Positions 8,054 to 16,638 of a stretch of 64,000 bases of DNA are shown here, in pieces. A program made the position numbers and the translations under genes. The stretch spans positions 2,356,001 through 2,420,000 of the forward strand of contig NZ_CP082322.1 in the NCBI RefSeq assembly GCF_019884725.1. The letters are read 5' to 3'. Source of the stretch: Leucobacter tenebrionis (GTDB lineage: Bacteria; Actinomycetota; Actinomycetes; Actinomycetales; Microbacteriaceae). Each line of letters starts with the position of its first letter. The first letter of the stretch is position 1. The notes under the pieces were generated by a model that worked only from the letters and a program-made list of their open reading frames with translations, made no database searches and had not been told where the DNA came from.

Positions 8054-8491
8054 CTAGGAGACGAGCTTGCGGCAGAGCGCTCGCAGATCCCGCATCTCCT
8101 CCGGGGTGAGGGCGGCGCCGAGCTCGCGGCCGACGCTCTTCGCGTGCGCGCGCCCGGTCTCCCGCTGCACGCGCGAGCCCTCCTCGGTGAGCGAGATGCG
8201 CACGGCGCGCCTGTCGTCGGGGTCGCTCTCGCGGTGCAGCAGGCCGCGCTCGACGAGCCGGTCGATCATGCGCGAGAGCGCCGGCTGGCTGAGCAGCACG
8301 CCGTCCTGGATCTGGCAGAGCCGCATGGGCCCGTCGCCCTTCGCGAGTGTGTAGAGCACGTCGTACTCGCGCATGGAGGCCTCGCTCCACATGCCCTCGC
8401 CCGCGAAGATCGCGGTGAGCCTCGCGTGCGCTGTCATGAGTGACTCCCAGGCCTCGTTGGCGAGCCTGAGGTCGACGCGGTCGGTGCTCAT
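8054..8491 (-). CDS. MarR-family transcriptional regulator
   Basis: 145 residues with the winged helix-turn-helix LCQIQDGVLLSQPALSRMID, wing DPDDRRAVRISLTEEG, and flanking dimerisation helices. It is the middle gene of a three-gene operon, 47 bases after the monooxygenase gene and 46 before the FMN reductase gene. It probably represses the operon through the imperfect dyad at 9747-9770. The inducer is unknown. Confidence 0.9.
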   Translation of the reverse strand: MSTDRVDLRLANEAWESLMTAHARLTAIFAGEGMWSEASMREYDVLYTLAKGDGPMRLCQIQDGVLLSQPALSRMIDRLVERGLLHRESDPDDRRAVRISLTEEGSRVQRETGRAHAKSVGRELGAALTPEEMRDLRALCRKLVS

Positions 8492-8538
8492 GGGGTCCTC
8501 CAGATGGTGAGCGGGGTGGGGCGCGGGGGCTGGGCGGA

Positions 8539-9720
8539 TCAGCGCAGCCCGAAGCTCGCGCCGGCGCTGTCGAGGTACGGCGATCCGCCCGTCACGTTAT
8601 CACCGCGGTTGGCGCGCGGGCGCGGCTGCCGCGGGGCCTCGTCGCCGTACTTGGCGCGCACGAGGCTCGCGTGGGTGGGGGCGGTCTCGGGGACCTCGGG
8701 ATCGCGGAGCGCTGCGAGCTCTCGGCGCAGCACCGGCACGACCTCCTCGCCCAGCAGATCGAGCTGTTCGAGCACGGTCTTGAGCGGCAGGCCCGCGTGG
8801 TCGACGAGGAACATCTGGCGCTGGTAGTCGCCGAAGGTCTCGCGGAAGGTGAGGGTCTTGTCGATGATCTCCTGCGGGCTGCCGACGCTCAGCGGGGTCT
8901 GGCTCATGAAGTCCTCCATGCGGGGACCGTGACCGTAGACGGGGGCCTCATTGAAGTAGGGGCGGAAGCCGTCGATCGCGTCCTGCGAGTTCTTCGCGAT
9001 GAACGTCTGCCCGCCGAGGCCGACGATCGCCTGCTTCGCGGTGCCATGGCCGTAGTGCTCGTAGCGTTCGCGGTAGAAGTTGATGAGGCGCAGCGAGTGC
9101 TCCGAGGGCCAGAAGATGTGGTTCGCGAAGAAGCCGTCGCCGTAGTAGGCGGCCTGCTCGGCGATCTCGGGGGTGCGGATCGAGCCGTGCCACACGAACG
9201 GGGGCACGTCGTCGAGCGGGCGCGGGGTGCTCGTGAAGCCCTGCAGTGAGGTGCGGAAGTTGCCCTCGTAATCGACCACGTCCTCGCGCCACAGCCGGTG
9301 CAGCAGGTTGTAGTTCTCGAGCGCGAGGGGGAGCGAGCTGCGGATGTCCTTGCCGAACCAGGGGTAGACGGGGGCGGTGTTGCCGCGGCCGAGCATGAGG
9401 TCCATGCGGCCCTGGGAGAGGTGCTGCAGCATCGCGTACTCCTCGGCGATGCGCACCGGGTCGTTCGTCGTGATGAGCGTGGTGCTCGTGCTGAGCTTCA
9501 GCCGCTCGGTCTGCCCGGCGAGGTAGGCGAGGAAGGTGGTGGGGCTCGACGAGAAGAACGGCGGGTTGTGGTGCTCGCCGATCGCGAAGACGTCGAGGCC
9601 CACCTCCTCGGCGTGCTTCGCGATGGTGGCGAGGCCCTGAATGCGCTCGGCCTCGCTGGGGGTCTCGCCGCTGACCGGGTCGCGGGTCACGTCGCTGACC
9701 GAGAAGATCCCGAACTCCAT
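8539..9720 (-). CDS. Luciferase-like FMN-dependent monooxygenase, CE1758-type
   Basis: 393 residues with the bacterial luciferase-like TIM-barrel pattern: EFGIFSVSDVT at the N-terminus, FAIGEHHNPPFF, STSTTLITTNDPVRIAEEYA, and LMLGRGNTAPVYPWFG. The C-terminal 50 residues are a poorly conserved tail. It heads the operon with MarR and the FMN reductase, which would supply FMNH2 for an oxygen-dependent reaction. The family (CE1758) is named from Corynebacterium and has no established substrate. Confidence 0.88.
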   Translation of the reverse strand: MEFGIFSVSDVTRDPVSGETPSEAERIQGLATIAKHAEEVGLDVFAIGEHHNPPFFSSSPTTFLAYLAGQTERLKLSTSTTLITTNDPVRIAEEYAMLQHLSQGRMDLMLGRGNTAPVYPWFGKDIRSSLPLALENYNLLHRLWREDVVDYEGNFRTSLQGFTSTPRPLDDVPPFVWHGSIRTPEIAEQAAYYGDGFFANHIFWPSEHSLRLINFYRERYEHYGHGTAKQAIVGLGGQTFIAKNSQDAIDGFRPYFNEAPVYGHGPRMEDFMSQTPLSVGSPQEIIDKTLTFRETFGDYQRQMFLVDHAGLPLKTVLEQLDLLGEEVVPVLRRELAALRDPEVPETAPTHASLVRAKYGDEAPRQPRPRANRGDNVTGGSPYLDSAGASFGLR

Positions 9721-9746
9721 GGGGTGCTCCGTTCTGTTGTTGCGTC

Positions 9747-9770
9747 AATTATATGCGCTTGCATGTAAAT
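9747..9770. promoter_or_regulatory. Candidate MarR operator for the monooxygenase operon
   Basis: TTATATGC (9749-9756), a 4-base centre, and GCATGTAA (9761-9768) form a dyad with one mismatch; the flanking bases extend it partly. It lies 27-50 bases upstream of the monooxygenase start in an otherwise GC-rich region, so it probably overlaps the promoter. Confidence 0.5.
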
Positions 9771-9895
9771 CTAACGCGGTGGGGCGCGGGTTATTCCCGC
9801 CCTGTGCTGCTCCGGGGTGCGGGCGGCGCGGGATCGGGGTGGGCGAGGTCCGCGGGGTCGGCGCAGGCGAGGTTCGCGGGATGGGCGCGGGCGGG

Positions 9896-9935
9896 TTGAC
9901 GTAGCCCTCATGCGGATTTAGACTGACTAGTCAGT
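9896..9935 (+). promoter_or_regulatory. Promoter of the ATPase/YhgE operon with overlapping palindromic operator
   Basis: TTGACG (9896-9901) and TAGACT (9919-9924) are separated by 17 bases and resemble a housekeeping promoter. A perfect 14-base palindrome, ACTGACTAGTCAGT (9922-9935), overlaps the -10 box. This size and placement fit a TetR-type operator, and a TetR gene lies at the end of the cluster (13652). The link between the two is inference. Confidence 0.7.
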
Positions 9936-9957
9936 ACAAGGAATTAGAGGAGGATCC

Positions 9958-10770
9958 GTGAGCACCATCGAAGCCGCTGAGGAGCTCGGGAACGTGGAGC
10001 TCGATATCGCGGAGGTCGGGATCGCCGAGACCGGCGGCGAGGCCTCCGTCGAGGCGGGCGCGGTCTCGCCGAGGCGCGGCTCACCCGTTCCCGCGGTCGA
10101 GCTGCGGGCCGCCCACGTGAGTGCTGCGCGGGGTGCGGTCTTCGGCCCGCTGACGGCCACGAGCACGAGCCCCGTCACGGTGGTGCTCGGGGCGCGGGGC
10201 AGCGGCCGCACCTCGCTGCTGCTCTCGATCGCGGGGCGCATGAAGCTGAGCGGAGGATCCCTCGAGACGCTCGGCGAGACGAAACTCTCGGAGATCCGGC
10301 GCATCACCGGCCTCGTCGGCTTCGACGGCATCGACGCGCTCGAGCCGTCGGTGACGCTCGGCGCCACGCTGCGGGAGCGCCTGGGTTGGGCGCTGCCCTG
10401 GTACCGGCGCACGCCGCGCATCACCCCCGAGCTCTCGGGCGAGCTGCTCGCAGAGGCGTTCGGCGAGTTCGAGCAGCCGGACCCCGCGATCCTCGTGCGC
10501 GAACTGGGCCCGGCCGAGGAGATGCTCGTGCGCGTCGCCCTCGCCCTCATCGAGGGGCCCGAGCTGCTTGTGGTCGACGACTTCGACGCCCTGCGCGATC
10601 CCGCCGAGCGCGCACTCGTCGCCGAGCGGCTGAGCAGCCTCGCACGGCGAGGGATCCGCATCGTCGTCGCGACCACCGACCCCGGCGACGCGGCGCTGTT
10701 CACCTCGGCTGCCCCGGCGGCGGCCCGCGGCAGCGCCTCGGACGCCGCCCCCACCGTCATCGAACTCTAA
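9958..10770 (+). CDS. Degenerate ABC-type ATP-binding protein paired with YhgE
   Basis: 270 residues; GTG start at 9958 behind AGAGGAGG. The ABC ATPase fold is recognisable: a P-loop at residues 78-86 (GARGSGRTS) and Walker B in LLVVDDFDALRD. Three catalytic features are altered: the P-loop lysine is arginine (R84), there is no LSGGQ signature (LGPAEEMLVRVALAL stands in its place), and the H-loop histidine is absent after the last strand (VVATTDPGDA). It is followed by a YhgE/Pip membrane protein and is probably its partner. Whether it hydrolyses ATP is doubtful. Confidence 0.8.
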   Translation: MSTIEAAEELGNVELDIAEVGIAETGGEASVEAGAVSPRRGSPVPAVELRAAHVSAARGAVFGPLTATSTSPVTVVLGARGSGRTSLLLSIAGRMKLSGGSLETLGETKLSEIRRITGLVGFDGIDALEPSVTLGATLRERLGWALPWYRRTPRITPELSGELLAEAFGEFEQPDPAILVRELGPAEEMLVRVALALIEGPELLVVDDFDALRDPAERALVAERLSSLARRGIRIVVATTDPGDAALFTSAAPAAARGSASDAAPTVIEL

Positions 10771-10824
10771 CGACGCGGCCGCAGCCCGTTCCGCGCATCG
10801 GCCATCACCGCAGAAAGAAACGCC

Positions 10825-13395
10825 ATGTCACTGTTCACCCGCAGCACCGAGCTGAAGCGCTTCCGCGAGGGCACCCTGCCCAAGGTCGCGCTCGTGGTGC
10901 TCCTCGTCATCCCGCTCATCTACGGAGCGCTCTACCTGTGGGCGTTCTGGGCGCCCACCGACAACCTGAACAAACTGCCCGTGGCGATCGTCAACCTCGA
11001 CGAGCCGGCCGAGAAGCCGGACGGCGGCACGCTCGCCGCGGGCGACGACGTGATCGAGCAGCTCGAGGAGGGCAAGGATCTCGACTGGCAGCCCCTCGGC
11101 GCCGATGAAGCGGCGAAGGCCGTGGGCGACGGCGACGTCTACTTCTCGGTGACGATCCCGAGCGACTTCTCGAGCACGCTCGCCGGTCTGCAGGACGACC
11201 CCAAGGCCGGCGAGATCGAGGTCGTCTACAACGACAACAACTCGTTCCTGGCCTCGACGCTCGGCAAGCAGGCCATGGTGCAGCTGCGCGACGCGGTCGC
11301 GCAGACGGCCACGCAGACCGCTGCCGAGCAGGTCATGGTGGGCGTCGAGAAGCTGAGCGACGGCACCCGCAAGGCGGCCGAGGCGGCGGAGACCCTCGAC
11401 GGAGGCGCCTCGAAGGTCGCCGACGGCAGCACGAAGCTCAGCGCCGGCCTCGGCGAGCTCGCCGACGGGACCGCGCAGATGGTCGCGCAGGCTCCCGCGC
11501 TCATCGACGGCACGCAGCAGCTCGCGGCGGGTGCCGGCGCGGCGCACGACGGCAGCGGGCGCCTGGCCGCGGGGCTCGACGAGGCGCGCGGAAAGAGCGC
11601 CCAGCTCGCGGCCGGCGCTGACCAGGTGAGCGGCGGCGCGAGCGAGCTCGCCGGCAAGTCGGGCGAGCTCCGCGACGGACTCGGAGCGCTGAAGGACGGC
11701 ACCGAGCAGGTCGCCGGCGGTGCCGCCTCCGTCGCGCAGGGCAGCAAGAAGCTGGCGGGCGGCGTCGACGAGCTCGTCGAGCGGGCGAGCGCACTGCCCG
11801 CGGGCACGTCCGCCGCATCCCAGGGCGCCTCGCAGCTCGCGGCGGGCCTCGCCCAGCTGCAGGCCGAGGGCAGCGCTCCGCTCAGCTCCGGCGCGTCGAC
11901 GCTCGCCGCCGGGGCGACGAGCCTGAACGACGGCGTGGCCCAGCTCGCCGACGGTTCTGCCGCGCTGAGCCCGGCGCTCGCGCAGGTCGCGCAGCTCGCG
12001 GCGGCGAACCCCGAAATGACCCTCGCCCAGCTCGACGCGGCACTGCAGCAGCAGGGCTCCTCGCTGCAGGCGCTCGCGGGCGGTGCGGCGGCGCTGCAGG
12101 ACGGCGCTGCGGCCGCTCGAGACGGCGCCTCGCAGGTATCGCAGGGTGCGAACGACCTCTCCGCGGGCGCGGCGTCGCTCGACTCGCAACTGCAGAACGT
12201 CGCCGCGAAGAGCGGTGAGCTCTCGGTCGGAGTCGCCGAGCTCGATCAGGGCGCGGGCGCGCTCGTCGACGGTCTCGGCAAGCTGCAGGGCGCAGCGGGT
12301 GAGCTGAGCGCGGGTGCGACGCAGGTCGCCTCCGGATCCGGCACCCTCGCCGCCAAGAGCGGTGAGGCGCAGGCCGGCAGCGCCCAGCTGGCGGACGGCG
12401 CGTCGAAGCTCGCGGCCGGCACGGGCACGGTCGCCGAAGGGACGAACGCGCTCGCCTCCGGCGTCGGTACGGCCGCGGACGGCGCCGCGGTGCTCACCCA
12501 GGGCACCGGGGCGCTCGCCTCCGGGGCGGACCAGCTCGCGTCGGGCGCGGGGAAGCTCGCCGACGGCGCATCGAAGCTCGACGCCGGCGCCCAGCAGGCG
12601 AGCGAGAAATCGGGCGAGCTCGCGAAGGGCGCCGAGCAGGTGAGCGAGGGATCCGGAACCTTCGCCCAGCAGCTCGCCGAGGGCGCCGATGAGGCACCCG
12701 AATTCTCCGAGGGGCAGGGGGATCGCATCGCCGAGACCATGGCGGCCCCCGTGCAGCTCGCCGAGCACACCGAGAACGAGGTGCAGGGCTTCGGCGAGGG
12801 CTTCGCCCCGTTCTTCATCGCACTGGCCTCGTTCGTGGGGGCGCTCATCACCTGGCTGATCCTGCGCCCGCTGCCGCGTCGCCCCCTCGCCTCGAACGTC
12901 TCGGGGCTGCGATCGGTGCTCACCGGCTTCTGGCCCGCCGCGCTGATCGGCGTCGGGCAGGTGGCGATCATGATGGCCGTGCTGGTGTTCGGGATCGGCA
13001 TGCGGCCCGCGCACTGGATGGGCATGACGGCGTTCATGCTGCTCGTCACCCTCGCGTTCCTGGCGCTGCAGCAGATGTTCATCGCGCTGCTCGGTACGGC
13101 GACGGGGCGCGTGGTGAGCCTCGTGCTGCTCATGCTGATGCTGTCGTCGTCGGGCGGCACCTACCCGGTCGAGACGACGCCCGCCTTCTTCCAGGCGCTG
13201 CACCCCTTCATGCCGGCCTCGTACGTGGTCGAGGGGCTGCGTCAGCTGATCGGCGGCGGGATCGACGCCCGGTTCTGGGGGTCGCTGCTCGTGATGGCGG
13301 GCGTGCTCGTCGGGTCGCTCGCGATCAGCGCGATCGCCGCGCGCCGCCAGAAGGTGTGGACGATCAAGCGGCTGCACCCCGAGCTGGCGATCTAG
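10825..13395 (+). CDS. YhgE/Pip-family membrane protein
   Basis: 856 residues. One N-terminal membrane segment (about residues 19-43, PKVALVVLLVIPLIYGALYL) is followed by the YhgE N-terminal domain, then about 450 residues (roughly 180-640) of degenerate glycine/alanine repeats of the type LADGASKLAAG that should form an extended helical or coiled stalk, then about five C-terminal membrane segments (from ALASFVGALITWLI). Relatives include the Lactococcus phage infection protein Pip and Bacillus YhgE; some function as phage receptors, others in export. It follows the degenerate ATPase gene by 54 bases. Specific role here is unknown. Confidence 0.88.
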   Translation: MSLFTRSTELKRFREGTLPKVALVVLLVIPLIYGALYLWAFWAPTDNLNKLPVAIVNLDEPAEKPDGGTLAAGDDVIEQLEEGKDLDWQPLGADEAAKAVGDGDVYFSVTIPSDFSSTLAGLQDDPKAGEIEVVYNDNNSFLASTLGKQAMVQLRDAVAQTATQTAAEQVMVGVEKLSDGTRKAAEAAETLDGGASKVADGSTKLSAGLGELADGTAQMVAQAPALIDGTQQLAAGAGAAHDGSGRLAAGLDEARGKSAQLAAGADQVSGGASELAGKSGELRDGLGALKDGTEQVAGGAASVAQGSKKLAGGVDELVERASALPAGTSAASQGASQLAAGLAQLQAEGSAPLSSGASTLAAGATSLNDGVAQLADGSAALSPALAQVAQLAAANPEMTLAQLDAALQQQGSSLQALAGGAAALQDGAAAARDGASQVSQGANDLSAGAASLDSQLQNVAAKSGELSVGVAELDQGAGALVDGLGKLQGAAGELSAGATQVASGSGTLAAKSGEAQAGSAQLADGASKLAAGTGTVAEGTNALASGVGTAADGAAVLTQGTGALASGADQLASGAGKLADGASKLDAGAQQASEKSGELAKGAEQVSEGSGTFAQQLAEGADEAPEFSEGQGDRIAETMAAPVQLAEHTENEVQGFGEGFAPFFIALASFVGALITWLILRPLPRRPLASNVSGLRSVLTGFWPAALIGVGQVAIMMAVLVFGIGMRPAHWMGMTAFMLLVTLAFLALQQMFIALLGTATGRVVSLVLLMLMLSSSGGTYPVETTPAFFQALHPFMPASYVVEGLRQLIGGGIDARFWGSLLVMAGVLVGSLAISAIAARRQKVWTIKRLHPELAI

Positions 13396-13507
13396 GCGGC
13401 CGGCTGGCCGGGTCGGCCGGCCCGACCGGCTGGGTCGGCCGGCAATCCGCCCGATCCAGCCCGCCGCGCCATCCCAACCAGCCGCACCGGCCTCCGCACC
13501 CCGTGCA

Positions 13508-13571
13508 GCACCGATCTGCCCAGGAACACCTCGAAACCGCCGAATCGGTGTGCTTTTGGGCAGATCGGTGC
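13508..13571. repeat. Class I palindrome, copy A
   Basis: GCACCGATCTGCCCA (13508-13522) and TGGGCAGATCGGTGC (13557-13571) are perfect 15-bp arms; the 34-base centre contains further weak pairing. The ends GCACCGATC/GATCGGTGC, the length and stretches of the centre (AACACCTCGAAA, AATCGG-GTGCTT) match copies at 17883, 18918 and 55071. It lies between the YhgE gene and tetR, both on the + strand. Just upstream (13396-13452) is a GC-rich stretch with GGTCGGCCGGC twice, which may form the YhgE terminator. Confidence 0.85.
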
Positions 13572-13651
13572 AGTTAGGGCGGCGGGTTCACCTGAGGCGG
13601 CTGCGCGCACGAGTTGAGCCGGGAACAGCGCGAACGCGAGAGGATAGACCC

Positions 13652-14221
13652 ATGGCACGGGTGAACACGAAGCAGCTCATCACCGAGGCGGCGGTGCGCA
13701 TCGCGGCGCAGCACGGGATCAGCGGCGCCTCGATGGACCAGATCGCCGAGGCGGCCGGGGTCGCCAAGGGCAGTCTCTACTACAACTTCCCGTCCAAGGA
13801 CGCGATCTTCGAGCAGGTGATGCGCGACGGCTTCGAGCGTCTCGCCGCCGCCATCGACGAGGCGCGCGCCCGAGCCGAAGGCGATCCCGAGCTGCTGCCC
13901 CGCGCGGTCGCGGCCGCGACCCTCGAGACCCTGCGCGGCAACCTCGATCTCGCCAAGCTCATGGCGTCCGAGGTGTTCCGCACCGACCGGGCGTGGGCAG
14001 GGGCCATGGAGCTCGCCCGCTCCTCGGTGGTGGTGCGCTTCCGCGACGTGCTGCGCGAGGCGGAGGCCGCGAGGGGAGGATCGCGCTTGCCCGACGACAT
14101 CACCGAGATCGCGGGGGCGGCCTTCTTCGGGGCGCTCGCGGGGGCGTGCCTCGACTGGCTGCTCTTCCGCCGGGATCAGAGCGTGGACCAGGTGCTCGAT
14201 CAGGTGCTGCGCGCGTACTGA
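13652..14221 (+). CDS. TetR-family transcriptional regulator
   Basis: 189 residues starting at ATG 13652 behind GAGAGGA. The N-terminal helix-turn-helix is classical (LITEAAVRIAAQHG, MDQIAEAAGVAKGSLYYNFPSKDAIF); the C-terminal half is a ligand/dimer domain. It follows the YhgE cluster and probably regulates it through the palindrome at 9922-9935. The following 250 bases to the next gene contain no other feature that I can support. Confidence 0.9.
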   Translation: MARVNTKQLITEAAVRIAAQHGISGASMDQIAEAAGVAKGSLYYNFPSKDAIFEQVMRDGFERLAAAIDEARARAEGDPELLPRAVAAATLETLRGNLDLAKLMASEVFRTDRAWAGAMELARSSVVVRFRDVLREAEAARGGSRLPDDITEIAGAAFFGALAGACLDWLLFRRDQSVDQVLDQVLRAY

Positions 14222-14474
14222 CTTCGGTGCTCGGGATCGGGCCGCGCTGATCGTGCTCGCCTACGAGACGGGCCTCGTGCGCCCCGGACGCGCCGAGGGG
14301 TGAGCGCGGGCTGAGCGCCAGCCTCATCCCGACGGATTCCCCCGCGCGGCGGAGCGGCGATCCCGATCTCATTCCCGCGGCGGATCCGCCCCGCTGCCCG
14401 TCTCAATAGCCTGGAACGACGGGCGGAAGCCATGCCCGGCCCGCACGCACGACACCGGAACCAGGGAGCACGAG

Positions 14475-14957
14475 ATGATCGAACAACTGCAGGAATTCGC
14501 GGCCGGCTTCCCGGAGTGGGCTCAGTGGTTGGCGGTCGCGCTCGTCTCCATGATCCCGTTCGTGGAGTCGTACTTCGGATCGGTCATCGGCGTCGCGATC
14601 GGCCTCCACCCGGTCGTCGCCGTCGTGGCCGCCGTCGCAGGCAACGCCGTCTCCATGCTCATCTTCGTGCTGAGCGTGCACGCGACCCGACGGAAGGTGC
14701 GGGAGACGCGGGGCACCGCCGACCTCGAGGCGAGCCCGAAGCGCCAGCGGCTGAAGCGCATGTTCGACCGCTTCGGGGTGCCCGGAGTCTCGCTGCTCGG
14801 GCAGACGCTGCTGCCGAGCCAGATCACCTCGGCGGCGATGGTCGGCTTCGGGGCGTCGAAGAACGCCGTGATCGGGTGGCAGATCGTGTCGATCGTTCTC
14901 TGGGGAGCCCTCTTCGGGTGCCTCTCCTACTTCGGGATCGAGCTGCTGCTGCGCTGA
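14475..14957 (+). CDS. Small membrane protein of the small multidrug export family
   Basis: 160 residues with about four hydrophobic segments, opening with WLAVALVSMIPFVESYFGS; a charged cytoplasmic loop (RKVRETRGTADLEASPKR) splits the protein. The VESYFGS and GQTLLPSQITSA segments are typical of the family annotated as small multidrug export protein (Pfam Sm_multidrug_ex, related to the SNARE-associated/DedA-like group). Transport function is by family name only. It stands alone and is followed directly by a perfect palindrome. Confidence 0.75.
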   Translation: MIEQLQEFAAGFPEWAQWLAVALVSMIPFVESYFGSVIGVAIGLHPVVAVVAAVAGNAVSMLIFVLSVHATRRKVRETRGTADLEASPKRQRLKRMFDRFGVPGVSLLGQTLLPSQITSAAMVGFGASKNAVIGWQIVSIVLWGALFGCLSYFGIELLLR

Positions 14958-14968
14958 GGCGCGCAAGA

Positions 14969-15010
14969 CGAGGAGGCGGGCAGGATCGCGCGATCCTGCC
15001 CGCCTCCTCG
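14969..15010. terminator. 42-base perfect palindrome without loop
   Basis: Arms 14969-14989 and 14990-15010 are exact 21-bp reverse complements with no spacer (centre GATCGC/GCGATC). It follows the small membrane protein gene by 12 bases and can act as a terminator, although no T-run follows. The absence of any loop base makes it equally a candidate protein-binding or cruciform site. Confidence 0.6.
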
Positions 15011-15028
15011 CGTTCGCGCCGCCGCGCT

Positions 15029-15079
15029 CGGCCCCGGTCCTCCTGCGGCTCGCAAACTCGCGCAGGGGGACCGGGGCCG
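15029..15079 (-). terminator. Terminator of the aminotransferase gene
   Basis: CGGCCCCGGTCC-CCTGCG (from 15029) pairs with CGCAGG-GGACCGGGGCCG (to 15079) over about 18 bp with a bulge, 12 bases past the aminotransferase stop codon on the minus strand. Together with the palindrome at 14969-15010 it separates two convergent genes. Confidence 0.6.
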
Positions 15080-15090
15080 GAGGGGGCCCG

Positions 15091-16293
15091 CTACTCGCTC
15101 AGCAGCGCCTGGATGCGACGCACGCCCTCGACGAGCGCTTCATCGCCGAGCGCGTAGCTGAAGCGCAGGTAGCCGCTCGGGCCGAAGGCCTCGCCGGGCA
15201 CCGCGGCGACCTCGGCCTCGGAGAGGATCAGGTCGGCGAGCTCGAGCGACGTGGTCGGCGTGACTCCGCGGATCTCGCGCCCAAGCGCACCGGTCACGTC
15301 GACGTAGGCGTAGAACGCGCCCTCGGGGGTGGGGCAGTTGAAGCCGGGAACGCGGTTCAGCTCCTCGACGATGAGCTTGCGGCGGCGGTCGAACGCGAGA
15401 CGCATCTGCTCGATCGGCTCCTGGGGGCCGTTCAGGGCGGCGATGGCCGCGCGCTGCGCGATGTTGTTTACGTTCGAGCAGAGGTGCGACTGCAGGTTCG
15501 CTGCGCCCTTCATGATGTCGGCGGGGCCGACCATCCAGCCGAGGCGCCAGCCGGTCATCGCGTAGGTCTTGGCGACGCCGTTCACGAGGATCGCGCGATC
15601 CCGCAGAGCGGGCACGGCCTCGACGATCGAGACGGCGCGCACCCCGTCGTAGACGAGGTTCTGGTAGATCTCGTCGGCGACGACCCAGAGGCCGTTCGCC
15701 TCGGCCCACTCGCCGATCGCCCGCGTCTCCTCGGGGGAGTAGACGGCGCCCGTCGGGTTGGAGGGCGACACGAACAGCAGCACCTTGGTGCGCTCGGTGC
15801 GGGCGGCCTCGAGCTGCTCGACGGTCACCTTGTAGCCCTGATCGGCGCCGGCGAACACCTCGACGGGCACACCGTCGGCGAGCTGGATCGCCTCGGGGTA
15901 GGTGGTCCAGTACGGCGCGGGCACGAGTACCTCGTCGCCCGGATCGAGCAGCACCTGGAACGATTGGTAGACCGCCTGCTTGCCGCCGTTCGTGACGATG
16001 ACCTGGCCGGCGGGCACGTCCCAGCCCGAGTCGCGCGCGGTCTTCGCGGCGATCGCCTCGCGCAGCTCGGGCAGGCCCGTAGCAGCCGTGTAGCGGAAGT
16101 TCTTCGGGTCGTCGAGGGCGGCGCGCGCGGCGTCGACGATGTGCGACGGCGTGGCGAAATCAGGCTCGCCTGCGGCGTAGCTGATCACGGGCCGACCCTC
16201 GGCCTGCAGGGCCTTGGCCTTCGCGTCGACCTTGAGGGTCGCGGACTCGGCGATGGCGGCGATCTTCTTCGAGAGACGGGAGATGTTGGTCAC
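15091..16293 (-). CDS. Pyridoxal-phosphate aminotransferase, aspartate aminotransferase type
   Basis: 400 residues, the full length of class I aminotransferases of the aspartate / prephenate (type Ib) group. Visible hallmarks: the N-terminal [12 protein letters not shown] substrate loop, [39 protein letters not shown], and the pyridoxal-phosphate lysine in [16 protein letters not shown]. It would interconvert aspartate and oxaloacetate with 2-oxoglutarate. It diverges from the tRNA-Trp/secE-nusG region. Two copies of GGGTGATCCCAGGGGCG lie just upstream (about 16337-16377) and could be regulatory or incidental. Confidence 0.92.
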   Translation of the reverse strand: MTNISRLSKKIAAIAESATLKVDAKAKALQAEGRPVISYAAGEPDFATPSHIVDAARAALDDPKNFRYTAATGLPELREAIAAKTARDSGWDVPAGQVIVTNGGKQAVYQSFQVLLDPGDEVLVPAPYWTTYPEAIQLADGVPVEVFAGADQGYKVTVEQLEAARTERTKVLLFVSPSNPTGAVYSPEETRAIGEWAEANGLWVVADEIYQNLVYDGVRAVSIVEAVPALRDRAILVNGVAKTYAMTGWRLGWMVGPADIMKGAANLQSHLCSNVNNIAQRAAIAALNGPQEPIEQMRLAFDRRRKLIVEELNRVPGFNCPTPEGAFYAYVDVTGALGREIRGVTPTTSLELADLILSEAEVAAVPGEAFGPSGYLRFSYALGDEALVEGVRRIQALLSE

Positions 16294-16517
16294 CCGTCCA
16301 GACTACCGGCTGCGGCACCCCACCGGTGTGTTTCTGGGGGTGATCCCAGGGGCGTTTCGGAGGGTGATCCCAGGGGCGGGGCGCGGGATCGCGGAGCCGG
16401 TGCGCGGGGAGCCGGTTCGACAAGCCGGGTCGGATCGCGTAGAGTGATCCACGGTGATTGACTTTCGCCATAATTTTTCATGCCCTCAGGGCGGAAGGTG
16501 AAGGTCGTGATCTCCAT

Positions 16518-16593
16518 AGGGCGGTGGCGCAATTGGTAGCGCAGCGGTCTCCAAAACCGCAGGTTGCAGGTTCGAGTCCTGTCCGCCCTGCCA
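16518..16593 (+). tRNA. tRNA-Trp (anticodon CCA), 3' CCA encoded
   Basis: The acceptor stem AGGGCGG (16518-16524) pairs with CCGCCCT (16583-16589), followed by discriminator G and an encoded CCA (16591-16593). The anticodon stem GCGGT/ACCGC holds the loop CT-CCA-AA with the anticodon at 16551-16553, and the T-arm contains GGTTCGAGTCC. Position directly before secE-nusG is the usual actinobacterial arrangement. Confidence 0.97.
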
Positions 16594-16596
16594 GAT

Positions 16597-16624
16597 CCCG
16601 ATCGGTGCTCGCGCACCGGCCGGG
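16597..16624 (+). promoter_or_regulatory. Short hairpin between tRNA-Trp and secE
   Basis: CCCGATCGGTGC and GCACCGGCCGGG form a 12-bp stem with two mismatches around TCGC. It starts four bases after the tRNA 3' end, so it may help separate tRNA processing from secE translation or attenuate the transcript. It shares GATCGGTGC with the class I palindromes, possibly by chance. Confidence 0.35.
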
Positions 16625-16638
16625 AGAGTTGAAAGGAC

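Noticed and set aside
10828-13377. 849-residue open frame opposite the YhgE gene
   Set aside because: It is antisense to a gene with clear domains, has no recognisable motif, and long antisense frames are expected in GC-rich DNA.
13396-13452. GC-rich GGTCGGCCGGC repeat after the YhgE gene as a mobile repeat
   Set aside because: Only two short copies in a low-complexity stretch; it is more simply a terminator region.
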